Below, one piece after another: positions 27,893 to 35,579 of a stretch of 51,968 nucleotides of DNA (its first letter is position 1; the number at the start of each line of letters is the position of its first letter). Location of the stretch: positions 1 through 51,968 of the forward strand of contig NZ_WSTA01000020.1 in assembly GCF_009789225.1 (NCBI RefSeq), in the 5' to 3' direction. The stretch comes from Agromyces seonyuensis (lineage in GTDB: Bacteria > Actinomycetota > Actinomycetes > Actinomycetales > Microbacteriaceae). The notes under the pieces were generated by a model. The model saw only the letters and a list, made by a program, of their open reading frames with translations, did no database searches and was not told where the DNA came from. A program made the position numbers and the translations under genes.

Positions 27893-29374
27893 GTGACCGA
27901 ATCCGCCGCCGACCTCCGCCCAGACACCGGATCGCTGCCCGCGACCCGGACCGTCGGCCCTGCCGAACGACGCGTGATCTGGCTGCTGCTCGCAGCCGCC
28001 TTCGTCGTCATCCTCAACGAGACGATCATGGGCGTCGCGATCCCGCACCTCCAGATCGACCTCGGCATCGACCTCGCCGCCGCGCAATGGCTGACGACCG
28101 GCTTCATGCTGACGATGGCCATCGTCATCCCGATCACCGGCTACCTGCTGCAGCGCTTCCCGACGCGTCCGATCTTCATCGCGGCGATGTCCCTGTTCTC
28201 GGCGGGCACGCTGCTCGCGGCCCTCGCGCCCGGCTTCGAGGTGCTGCTCGCCGCACGCGTCGTGCAGGCCAGCGGCACAGCGATCATGATGCCGCTGCTC
28301 ATGACGACCCTCATGGAGCTCGTGCCGCCCGCCGAGCGCGGCCGCTTCATGGGACGCGTCTCGACCGTCATCTCGGTCGCCCCCGCGATCGGGCCGACGC
28401 TCTCCGGCCTCATCCTGAACTTCCTGTCGTGGCGGTTCATGTTCTGGTTCGTGCTGCCGATCGCGCTCGCGATGCTCGTCATCGGCATCCGCAAGGTCGA
28501 GAACGTCAACGACCCCAAGCCGACCCCGATCGACCCGTTGTCGGTCGTGCTCGCGGCGTTCGGGTTCGGCGGGCTCGTCTTCGGCCTCACCCTCATCGGC
28601 GAAGCCGCCTCGCACGATCCGTCGATGCTGATCATCTCGCTCACCGTGGGCGTGCTCGCGCTCGGCACCTTCGTGTGGCGCCAGCTGCGACTGCAGCGCT
28701 CGGAGCGCGCGCTGCTCGACCTCCGCACGTTCCGTTCGGGCAACTTCGCCGTGTCGCTCGTCGTGATGGCGATCATGATGATGGCGCTGTTCGGCACGAT
28801 CATCCTGCTGCCGGTCTACCTGCAGCAAGTGCTCGGGCTCGACCCGCTCGCGACCGGACTGCTGCTGCTGCCCGGCGGCCTGCTCATGGGCCTCATCGCG
28901 CCGGTCGTCGGCCGCCTCTACGACCGCGTCGGCGCCGCGCCGCTGCTCGTGCCCGGCACCGCGCTCGTGAGCGCCACCCTGTGGGGGCTCACGCTCGTCG
29001 GGCCGGCCACGCCGGTCTGGGTGATCCTCGGCGCGCATCTCGTGCTGAGCGCCGGTCTCGCGCTGTCGTTCACCCCGCTGTTCACCTCGGCCCTCGGCTC
29101 GGTCGCCCCGCCGCTCTACTCGCACGCGTCGGCGACGGTCGGCACCGTGCAGCAGGTGGCGGGTGCGGCGGGAACGGCGCTGTTCGTGACGATCGCGGCG
29201 ACCGCCCAGGCGGCCTCGATGGGGTCGGCGTCGGTCGCGGATGCCGCGGACGTCGCCGCGGGCGTCCAGGCGGCGTTCCTCATCGGCGCGATCATCTCCC
29301 TCGGCGCGGTCGCCGGAGCGTTCTTCGTGCGCAAGCCGGCGGACGCCCCGGAGGGCTTCCACGGCGGCCACTGA
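27893..29374 (+). CDS. DHA2 family MFS transporter (drug exporter type)
   Basis: Proton-driven exporter of 493 aa with about 14 hydrophobic segments, as in EmrB/QacA. After a polar N terminus the first helix carries VVILNETIMGVAIPHLQIDL; motif C-like GPTLSGLILNFLSWRFMFW in helix 5 marks an antiporter. The GTG at 27893 is chosen because the predicted protein then begins near the normal family position (TESAADLRPDTG before helix 1); the ribosome site is weak. It lies between the two VWA paralogs, divergent from the first. Substrate unknown. Confidence 0.88.
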   Translation: MTESAADLRPDTGSLPATRTVGPAERRVIWLLLAAAFVVILNETIMGVAIPHLQIDLGIDLAAAQWLTTGFMLTMAIVIPITGYLLQRFPTRPIFIAAMSLFSAGTLLAALAPGFEVLLAARVVQASGTAIMMPLLMTTLMELVPPAERGRFMGRVSTVISVAPAIGPTLSGLILNFLSWRFMFWFVLPIALAMLVIGIRKVENVNDPKPTPIDPLSVVLAAFGFGGLVFGLTLIGEAASHDPSMLIISLTVGVLALGTFVWRQLRLQRSERALLDLRTFRSGNFAVSLVVMAIMMMALFGTIILLPVYLQQVLGLDPLATGLLLLPGGLLMGLIAPVVGRLYDRVGAAPLLVPGTALVSATLWGLTLVGPATPVWVILGAHLVLSAGLALSFTPLFTSALGSVAPPLYSHASATVGTVQQVAGAAGTALFVTIAATAQAASMGSASVADAADVAAGVQAAFLIGAIISLGAVAGAFFVRKPADAPEGFHGGH

Positions 29375-29390
29375 TCGGCGGGAGTCGCGA

Positions 29391-29590
29391 GGTCTCGATG
29401 CGCGGCTCCGCCGCTACTCGACCAGCGGTCAGCGGGTCGCGAGGTCTCGAGACGCGGCTCCGCCGCTACTCGACCAGCGGTCAGCGGGTCGCGGGGTCTC
29501 GATACGCGGCTCCGCCGCTACCCGACCAGCGGTCAGCGGGTCGCGAGGTCTCGAGACGCGGCTCCGCCGCTACTCGACCAGCGGTTCTGC
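29391..29590. repeat. Tandem array of REP-like units, 52-bp period, four copies
   Basis: Units start at 29391, 29443, 29495 and 29547, exactly 52 bp apart and all in the same orientation: GGTCTCGATACG (or GAGACG / GATGCG) + CGGCTCCGCCG + CTACTCGACC + AGCGGTCAGCGGGTCGCG. A fifth degenerate copy follows (to about 29612). The array fills the gap after the MFS stop, facing a convergent gene. It is not a CRISPR: there are no unique spacers. Confidence 0.92.
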
Positions 29591-29709
29591 TCCGCCGCGA
29601 CGCGACCGGCGGCTTCGTTCCGACCCTCCCGACGGGCCGCGCCACGAATCCGGTCGCGCCCGCGGCGCGCCCGAACGCGGGGCGGGCGGAGCCCGCCTTC
29701 CGCGTAGAC

Positions 29710-29759
29710 AAAACCGTACGGGGGCCGAGCGACGCCGTTGTCGCTCGGTCCCCGTACGG
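29710..29759 (-). terminator. Intrinsic terminator of VWA paralog B
   Basis: A 20-bp stem with one G-U pair (29714-29733 with 29740-29759; CCGTACGG at the base, CCGAGCGAC near the loop) followed on the minus strand by TTTTGT. It lies 30 bases past the VWA stop. It is the only hairpin in the window with a clear T tract. Confidence 0.88.
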
Positions 29760-29789
29760 GCTCGGTGCCGCCCGCGCCGGGGCGGCGGT

Positions 29790-31481
29790 CTATCCGCAGT
29801 CGGGCCGGCAGGTCCGCTGCGAGAGTGCGTCGACGAGCACGGTGCCGAGGTCTTCGGGCTGCTCGGCGAGGTAGGCGGCGCCGCCGGTCGACTTGGCGAT
29901 CTGCGTCATGGCGTCCATGTCGGTGTCGGGGCCGAACCCGATCATGATGACGGGCACCTGTTTGGTGGGGTCGTCGGCCTGCAACTGCTGGAGGTCGGCG
30001 AGGAGCTGCTCGAGGGAGAGCCCGTCGGTGTCGTCTTCGTTCTTGCCGTCGGTGATGAGCAGCACGGCGTTGATCTTGGTCGGGTCGTAGCTCTCGCGCA
30101 CCCGCTGCACGGCGGCGTAGGTCGTGTCGTAGAGCCCGGTGCCGCCGCCGAGCCGGCTGGGCAGCGACTGCACGAGGGCGCCGATCTGCTGGGTGTGCGC
30201 CGAGTCGGCGAGCGGCGCGATCGGCACGACGTCTTCGTAGTCGAGGTCGCCGTTGCGGCCCGTGGAGAAGAGCCACACGCCGAGCTCGACCTCGCCCGAG
30301 AACTTCGACACGGCCCCCATGGCGGCCTGCTGGAACACGTCGATGCGGCGCAAGCCGTTTGAGGCGGGCTCCTCCATCGAGCCGGACACGTCGATGACGG
30401 CGAGGAGGCGGGAGCGCAGTGTCAGCACGCCCCAGGCGCGCAGGATGCCGAGCTGCGCGGCGCCGTCCTCGACGGCGGGAGCGGGCTTCGAGGTGGCAAG
30501 GACGCCGGGGGCGGAGACGACGCCGTTGCCCTCGCCGTCGCGGAAGCCGGCTTCGGTGAGCCGATCGGCCGCTCCGCGCAGCGCCTGCTCGAGACCGCTG
30601 ACGGCCGCGGCACGGTCGCCGTCGGCGGCGACGTCGCCGACGCGGACGAACGGGTAGGACACCGACACGGTGCCGTCGGTCGGGAACACGGCGACGAGCT
30701 GGTCGGTGTTCTCGTCGCCGTTGAACTCGACGACTTCCTGTTCGCTCGCGATGGCGACGGTGGGCTCGGCGGCGGCGAAGACGCTGCCGAATGCGGCCTC
30801 GGGCGAGGCCGGGATCGACTTGCCGAGCGCGATCATCGCGGCGTTGAAGGGTCGCGGGTCGCTCTGGTCGGTGTGCGCCGAGAGTGCGGTGAGGCCGGCG
30901 AGGCTCGCCGCGGACGACTCCGGGTCGGGCAGGAGCGCGGGGAGATCGGCGCCGAGCACCGAGGCCCAGGAGAGGGAGACGTCGCCGAAGTCGCCCGCGC
31001 GGGCGGCCGGCGCCGCGAACACCACCGGCGAGGAGGCGACCGGGGATCCGACCTCGACGGCGACGGCGTCGCGACCGAGCGACGTGGCGATGGAGTTCAT
31101 GCGGTCGACCCAGACGCTGCCGTCGGGCACCCAGACGTCGGCCGGGACCTCGCCGCCGGCGGCGAAGACCGCCGCGGTGTCGGCGGAGCCCTGCGCGGTG
31201 ACCTCGGTGTCGGTGCACCCGGCCTCGTCGTAGGCGGACGCGATGTCGTCGAGCACGCCGGCGATGGAGGGCGCGGCGATCACCGAGAGCTCGGTGCGGC
31301 CGTCGGCGCATTCGCCGCCGCCGCCCACAGCGGCCTGCTCGCCGATCGCGGCGAAGACGCCGGACTTGACCACGAACGCGCCGCCGCCGGCGATGAGCGC
31401 GATGGCTGCCGCCGACGCGACGAGCGGCATGACGATCTTCGGCATCGACCGCGCGGCCGGATTCGAGCTGTGGCGCCCCAT
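29790..31481 (-). CDS. Membrane-anchored substrate-binding-like and VWA domain protein (paralog B)
   Basis: A 563-aa protein with the same plan as the one at 26000-27676: basic start MGRHSSNPAARS, one membrane helix, a binding-protein-like domain (ADVWVPDGSVWVDRMNSIAT), then VWA with DVSGSMEEPASNGLRRIDVF, and a C terminus QRTCRPDCG. Long blocks of the VWA half are identical between the two; the binding-like half has diverged more, suggesting duplication with change of ligand. The ATG is at 31479-31481. It has its own terminator and a conserved leader hairpin. Confidence 0.85.
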   Translation of the reverse strand: MGRHSSNPAARSMPKIVMPLVASAAAIALIAGGGAFVVKSGVFAAIGEQAAVGGGGECADGRTELSVIAAPSIAGVLDDIASAYDEAGCTDTEVTAQGSADTAAVFAAGGEVPADVWVPDGSVWVDRMNSIATSLGRDAVAVEVGSPVASSPVVFAAPAARAGDFGDVSLSWASVLGADLPALLPDPESSAASLAGLTALSAHTDQSDPRPFNAAMIALGKSIPASPEAAFGSVFAAAEPTVAIASEQEVVEFNGDENTDQLVAVFPTDGTVSVSYPFVRVGDVAADGDRAAAVSGLEQALRGAADRLTEAGFRDGEGNGVVSAPGVLATSKPAPAVEDGAAQLGILRAWGVLTLRSRLLAVIDVSGSMEEPASNGLRRIDVFQQAAMGAVSKFSGEVELGVWLFSTGRNGDLDYEDVVPIAPLADSAHTQQIGALVQSLPSRLGGGTGLYDTTYAAVQRVRESYDPTKINAVLLITDGKNEDDTDGLSLEQLLADLQQLQADDPTKQVPVIMIGFGPDTDMDAMTQIAKSTGGAAYLAEQPEDLGTVLVDALSQRTCRPDCG

Positions 31482-31533
31482 CGTTCACTCCATGGCGACC
31501 CGGGGGCGCCATGCAGGAGCAGCACCGCCGAAT

Positions 31534-31563
31534 CCTTCTCGGGAACCCCCCGAGGGGGGAAGG
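31534..31563 (-). promoter_or_regulatory. Conserved leader hairpin, copy B
   Basis: On the minus strand CCTTCCCCCC-TCG-GGGGGTTCCCGAGAAGG in outline, 52 bases before the ATG, with CGTTTGTA 13 bases upstream (31577-31584). Distances match copy A (27728-27757) almost exactly, while the sequence between hairpin and start codon differs. Confidence 0.6.
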
Positions 31564-31651
31564 ATTTGCCACATAGTACAAACGTTCCGCCGCATCCGCG
31601 AACCGATGTCGCGGAATCCGAAATCCGACTCCGTTCGTGACGCCCATCCCG

Positions 31652-32524
31652 TCATTTCACGAGGCGCGAGCGCAATCGGTCGGCGAGCACCGTGCCGCCG
31701 GTCTGGCAGGTCGGGCAGTACTGGAACTCGGAATCGGCGAAGACGACGCGGCGCACTTCGTCGCCGCACACCGGGCAGGCCTCGCCCGTGCGGCCGTGCA
31801 CGCGCATCCCGCGCCGCTTGGCGTCCTTGAGTTCGGCGGCGGGCTTGCCGGATGCCTCGCGCCGAGCGGACTCGAGGGTCTCGCGCATGGCGGCGTAGAG
31901 CCGGGCGACGTCCTCCGGCGCGAGGTCGCCCGCGATCGCGTCCGGCGACATCCGCGCGGCGTGGAGGATCTCGTCGGAGTAGGCGTTGCCGATGCCGGCG
32001 AGCACGCGCTGATCACGGAGCACGCCCTTGATGCGGTGCCGCCGCCCCGACAGGATGCCCGCGAACTCTGCCTCGCCGAACTCCGGCGCGGACGGGTCGG
32101 GACCGAGCTCGGCGATGCGCGGCACGTCTTCGAGGCGGCGCACGACCCACACGCCGAGCGACTTCTTCGAGCCGTACTCGACGAGGTCGAAGCCGCTGCC
32201 GTCGTCGAGGCGCACGCGGAGCGCGATCGGCGAGCGGCCGGGACGGACCGGAGCGGTCGGCTGGGTTTCGGCCCAGCGCAGCCAGCCTGCTCGCGCCAGG
32301 TGCACGACGAGGTGCAGCGGATCCCCGGGGGTCGAGAGGTCGAGGCCGAGGAACTTGCCGCGGCGCCCGGCGCCGACGACGGTGCGGCCGACGAGCGCGC
32401 CGACGGGCGGGTCGTAGGTCTTGAGGGCGGCGATCTCCGCGACGTCGACCCGCTCGATCACGCGGCCGCTCGCGCGCTCGCCGAGGTACTCGGCGAGCGC
32501 GGCGACCTCGGGCAGTTCGGGCAT
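31652..32524 (-). CDS. Fpg/Nei family DNA glycosylase
   Basis: Base-excision repair glycosylase/AP lyase, 290 aa. I start at the ATG at 32522-32524 because it gives the obligatory N terminus MPELPEV (Pro nucleophile, Glu catalytic) and follows GGGGGAGG. Also visible: the lysine in AGRRGKFLGLDL, the helix-two-turn-helix GIGNAYSDEILHAARMSP, and a C-terminal zinc finger CPVC ... CPTC. It could be MutM or an actinobacterial Nei-like paralog; I cannot decide from motifs. It lies downstream of the acyl-CoA dehydrogenase gene but behind a terminator. Confidence 0.9.
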   Translation of the reverse strand: MPELPEVAALAEYLGERASGRVIERVDVAEIAALKTYDPPVGALVGRTVVGAGRRGKFLGLDLSTPGDPLHLVVHLARAGWLRWAETQPTAPVRPGRSPIALRVRLDDGSGFDLVEYGSKKSLGVWVVRRLEDVPRIAELGPDPSAPEFGEAEFAGILSGRRHRIKGVLRDQRVLAGIGNAYSDEILHAARMSPDAIAGDLAPEDVARLYAAMRETLESARREASGKPAAELKDAKRRGMRVHGRTGEACPVCGDEVRRVVFADSEFQYCPTCQTGGTVLADRLRSRLVK

Positions 32525-32604
32525 GCGCGCCTCCCCCGTGCTTGGGCTCACGGGCATCCTGGCACCGACGGCCGACACCGTCGGGAATCGGAGGCGGAAC
32601 TGCG

Positions 32605-32637
32605 CGGCGCCGCCCCGAGCAGGTCGGGGCGGCGCCG
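32605..32637 (-). terminator. Hairpin terminator after hydroxyacyl-CoA dehydrogenase gene
   Basis: A perfect 14-bp stem CGGCGCCGCCCCGA / TCGGGGCGGCGCCG with loop GCAGG, 20 bases past the dehydrogenase stop. No T tract. Confidence 0.7.
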
Positions 32638-32657
32638 GGGCGTGCGGATCGGGTCGA

Positions 32658-33518
32658 TCAGGCCGCGTAGGAGTAGAAGCCCTCGCCCGTGGCGACGCCG
32701 AGCTTGCCCTGGTCGATGAAGCGCTCCTTCAGCAGCTTCGCGAACGCCTGCGCCTTCGGATTCGGGTTCGCGATCGACACGTTGTAGGCGGTCGTGAGCC
32801 CGACGACGTCGAAGATCTGGAACGGGCCGGCCGGGGCGCCGGTGCCGATGCGCCAGGCGGCGTCGACGGCCTCGGGCTCCGCGATGCCGTCGGCGTAGAG
32901 CTGCCCCGCCGCGTCGAGGAGCGGCACGAGGAGGGAGTTCAGCAGGTAGCCCGGCTGCTCCTTGCGGATCTCGATGGGGACCATGCCGATCTCGGCGGCG
33001 AACGCCGAGACCGCGGCGAACACGGCCGGGTCGGTGCCCGGGTGGCCCATGATCTCGCCCGTGTTGTGGATCCAGATCTCGTTGGCGAAGTGCAGGGCGA
33101 GGAACTGCTCGGGCCGGCCCGTCCAGTCGGCGATCGCGGACGGCAGCAGGGTCGAGGAGTTGGTGGCGAAGACGGTTTTCGCCGGTGCGACGTCGGCGAG
33201 CTTCGCGTACGTCGCGCGCTTGACCTCGAGCGACTCGGGCACGGCCTCGATGACGAGGTCGGCGTCCCGGACGGCGTCGGCGAGGTCGGCGCTCAGGCGG
33301 ATGCGGGCGATCGCGGCATCGGCCGCGCCGTCGGCCGCACCGGGGACCTGGGCCCGGTAGATGTCGGCGAGCTTGGCGAACCTGGCCGTCGCGGCTTCGA
33401 GCGCCTCGTCGCTGATGTCGTAGGCGACGACGGGGAACCCGGAGTAGGCGGTCTGGAAGGCGATCTGCGAGCCGAGGACGCCCGTGCCGAGCACGGTGAT
33501 CTGGTGGAACTGCGACAT
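32658..33518 (-). CDS. 3-hydroxyacyl-CoA dehydrogenase family protein
   Basis: NAD-dependent dehydrogenase, 286 aa. The Rossmann domain starts VLGTGVLGSQIAFQTAYSG (GxGxxG); DADLVIEAVPESLEVKR and FATNSSTLLPSAIA follow. The catalytic His region reads FLALHFANEIW, and the helical C-terminal domain has GYLLNSLLVPLLDAA and GPFQIFDVVGL. Likely substrate is 3-hydroxybutyryl-CoA or another 3-hydroxyacyl-CoA. It follows the MarR gene by 53 bp on the same strand and is probably under its control. Confidence 0.9.
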   Translation of the reverse strand: MSQFHQITVLGTGVLGSQIAFQTAYSGFPVVAYDISDEALEAATARFAKLADIYRAQVPGAADGAADAAIARIRLSADLADAVRDADLVIEAVPESLEVKRATYAKLADVAPAKTVFATNSSTLLPSAIADWTGRPEQFLALHFANEIWIHNTGEIMGHPGTDPAVFAAVSAFAAEIGMVPIEIRKEQPGYLLNSLLVPLLDAAGQLYADGIAEPEAVDAAWRIGTGAPAGPFQIFDVVGLTTAYNVSIANPNPKAQAFAKLLKERFIDQGKLGVATGEGFYSYAA

Positions 33519-33571
33519 GTTCTGTCTTTCTCTGCGGATGACGCCGGGCTCGGGTCGGGCCCGGCGAACGG

Positions 33572-34045
33572 TCACTCGGGTTCGCCGAGCGGTTCTGCGG
33601 GCGGCCGGCCGGCGGCCTCGAAGCGATCGAGGTCGGCGGCGAAGCGCGCGACCTCCTCGTCGGTCCAGCCGTCGAGCTGGGCGGCCACGTCGGCCTGGAG
33701 CAGCGCGATGGCGGCGTCGTACTCGCGCCGGCCGGCCGGGGTGAGCTCGAGCGGACGGCCGCGGCCCTCGGCGTCGGCCTCGCGCACGAGCCCGAGCGCC
33801 ACGAGTCCGCCGACCTGGCGGCTGACGGTGGAGCGGTTCAGCCGGAAGGCGGCGGCGAGGTCGACGGCGCGGGTGCCGGGGTGGTCGACGAGGTGGGTGA
33901 GGAGGGACTGGTCGACGACGCTCAGCGAGGACCGGACCCGCCGTGCGTCGGCGACGCCGCGCCGGGACACGACGATGAGCGAGTGCAGGATGCTCCGCGC
34001 GTCGGTCTCCCGTGCGATTTCGGCGTGCTCGCCTTCCCGTTGCAT
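33572..34045 (-). CDS. MarR family transcriptional regulator
   Basis: Repressor of 157 aa with the MarR winged-helix: SVVDQSLLTHLVDHPGTRAV, then LAAAFRLNRSTVSRQVGGLV (recognition helix) and the wing EGRGRPLELTPAGRRE. The ATG at 34043-34045 lies 6 bases after a good -10 (TACAGT) with no ribosome site, so the mRNA is probably leaderless. Two identical-type palindromes flank this promoter. It forms an operon with the hydroxyacyl-CoA dehydrogenase and diverges from the serine hydrolase-like gene. Confidence 0.9.
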   Translation of the reverse strand: MQREGEHAEIARETDARSILHSLIVVSRRGVADARRVRSSLSVVDQSLLTHLVDHPGTRAVDLAAAFRLNRSTVSRQVGGLVALGLVREADAEGRGRPLELTPAGRREYDAAIALLQADVAAQLDGWTDEEVARFAADLDRFEAAGRPPAEPLGEPE

Positions 34046-34053
34046 TCTGCAAC
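34039..34053. promoter_or_regulatory. MarR operator site 1, over the marR start codon
   Basis: Palindrome GTTGCA-TTC-TGCAAC (15 bp). It covers the ATG of the MarR gene. Same half-sites as the second site at 34067-34081, centre to centre 28 bp. Confidence 0.75.
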
Positions 34054-34080
34054 TGTAAACCTCACTGTTGCATCGTGCAA
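34052..34080 (-). promoter_or_regulatory. Promoter of the MarR gene
   Basis: On the minus strand TTGCAC (34075-34080), a 17-base spacer and TACAGT (34052-34057), six bases before the ATG. The -35 lies inside operator site 2, and site 1 abuts the -10. Confidence 0.65.
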
Positions 34081-34081
34081 C
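34067..34081. promoter_or_regulatory. MarR operator site 2, over the -35 box
   Basis: Palindrome GTTGCA-TCG-TGCAAC (15 bp), same arms as site 1. It faces the divergent gene at 34198 and could influence that gene as well. Confidence 0.75.
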
Positions 34082-34197
34082 CGACGTCGCGGGCCGCTCC
34101 GACGGCCCGCCGCTTGGGCCATCGGCGGCCTCGGGGCCAAGATGGTCCCGGCGGCGCGCACGCGCCCCGAGCACGGACACCCGGGAAGGCGGCCACG

Positions 34198-35544
34198 ATG
34201 GCTCGCGACGACGCGAACGCGGATCGAACGCGGTCCACGTCGCCGTCGGGCATCCTCGCGCTCGTCCTCGCCTGCGGGCTCGCGAGCGGGCTCGCGGGCT
34301 GCAGCACCCCCGTCGAGCCCGCACCGAGCGAGCCGCCTGCGACCGAGACCGCCGTCGAGACGCCCGAGCCGTGCGTCGAGGACCCCGTCGCGGTCGCCGA
34401 TCGACCCGTCGGCCCCGCGACCCTGAATCCCCTCGACACGGGCATCGCCGCGCAGCTCGACGGCACCGTGCAGGACGCCCTCGCCGACACCGCCGCGGAC
34501 GGGGCGGTCGTCGGGGTGCGCACCCCCGACGGCACCTGGACCGCCGCGTTCGGGCTCGCGGACCCCGCGTTCGGCATCCCCATGACGGTCGGCACGCACA
34601 CCCGCCTCGGCTCGGTGACGACGGCCTTCACGACGACCCTCCTCCTGCAGCTCGAGCAGCAGGGCGTGCTCGCGCTCGACGACCCGGTGAGTACGTACGT
34701 CCCGGGAGTCCCGAACGGCGAGTCGATCACCCTGCGGCAGCTCGCCGACGGCACCTCCGGCCTTGCGGACTACTCGCGCGGCACCGACCTCGCCGCGGCC
34801 CGCGACGCCGACCCTCGGACGGTCTTCACGCCGCAGCAGCTCCTCGACGCCGCCTTCGCCGAGCCGAGCGTCGCCGCACCGGGCGCGGAGGCCACCGGCT
34901 CCCCGACCGACGCCGTCCTGCTGGGCGTCGTGCTCGAGGCCGCCACCGGCACCGACGTCGGCACGCTGTACGGCACGGGCATCCTCGGGCCCCTCGGCCT
35001 CGAGCAGACGAGCTGGCCCGGCGACTCGCCGGAGCTCCCCGCCCCCGACGCGTCCGGGGCGACGTGGCAGGGCGACGCGGCGACCCCCGAGTCGCCGAGC
35101 GACGCCACGAGCTGGAATCCGTCGTGGGCGTTCGCGTCCGGTGCGCTGGTGGGCGAGATCGGCGATCTGCTCGACTGGGGTCGCGCCGCGGGCACCGGGC
35201 AGGGAGTGCTCGACCGCGACCACGCGATCGCGCGCCTGGCCTTCCCCGACGGCGACGCGCAGGCGCTCGGCCTGACCTGCATGGACGGCTGGATCGGCGC
35301 CGACGGCAGTATCGCCGGCTACAGCACGAGCGTCTACTACGACACGACGACCGACACGACCGTGGCCGTGCAGACGAACACCGATCTCGGCACCGGCGAC
35401 TGCACCGAGATCGGGGCTCCGCTCGAGAACGACGCGGACCTGCCGTGCCGCACCGCGGCCATGCGGATCTTCGTCGCGCTCTCCGAGACGATGGGCCACG
35501 AGTTCGTCCCCCTCGCCGAGCAGGGGACGTCCGAAACCCCGTAA
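34198..35544 (+). CDS. Beta-lactamase-like serine hydrolase lipoprotein, catalytic residues lost
   Basis: A 448-aa exported lipoprotein (hydrophobic segment about 19-34, lipobox LAGC with Cys 35) with a class C beta-lactamase/D-Ala-D-Ala carboxypeptidase-like fold. The segment RLGSVTTAFTTTLLLQLEQQ, GVLALDDPVSTYVPG aligns with the nucleophile helix, but the SxxK motif reads SVTT, with Thr 142 in place of Lys. The second motif (YxN region) reads GSPTDAVLLG, and the HxG/KTG region reads SIAGYSTSVYY. All three are degenerate, so it is probably a binding pseudoenzyme. TSGLADYSRG keeps the fold signature. It is 35 bp before the helicase gene. Confidence 0.82.
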   Translation: MARDDANADRTRSTSPSGILALVLACGLASGLAGCSTPVEPAPSEPPATETAVETPEPCVEDPVAVADRPVGPATLNPLDTGIAAQLDGTVQDALADTAADGAVVGVRTPDGTWTAAFGLADPAFGIPMTVGTHTRLGSVTTAFTTTLLLQLEQQGVLALDDPVSTYVPGVPNGESITLRQLADGTSGLADYSRGTDLAAARDADPRTVFTPQQLLDAAFAEPSVAAPGAEATGSPTDAVLLGVVLEAATGTDVGTLYGTGILGPLGLEQTSWPGDSPELPAPDASGATWQGDAATPESPSDATSWNPSWAFASGALVGEIGDLLDWGRAAGTGQGVLDRDHAIARLAFPDGDAQALGLTCMDGWIGADGSIAGYSTSVYYDTTTDTTVAVQTNTDLGTGDCTEIGAPLENDADLPCRTAAMRIFVALSETMGHEFVPLAEQGTSETP

Positions 35545-35579
35545 GGCGGTCGTACAGGCAGGACCGGTAACGTTGGCGG

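Noticed and set aside
29391-29612. CRISPR-like array
   Set aside because: The 52-bp units are contiguous direct repeats with no variable spacers, and no cas gene is present.
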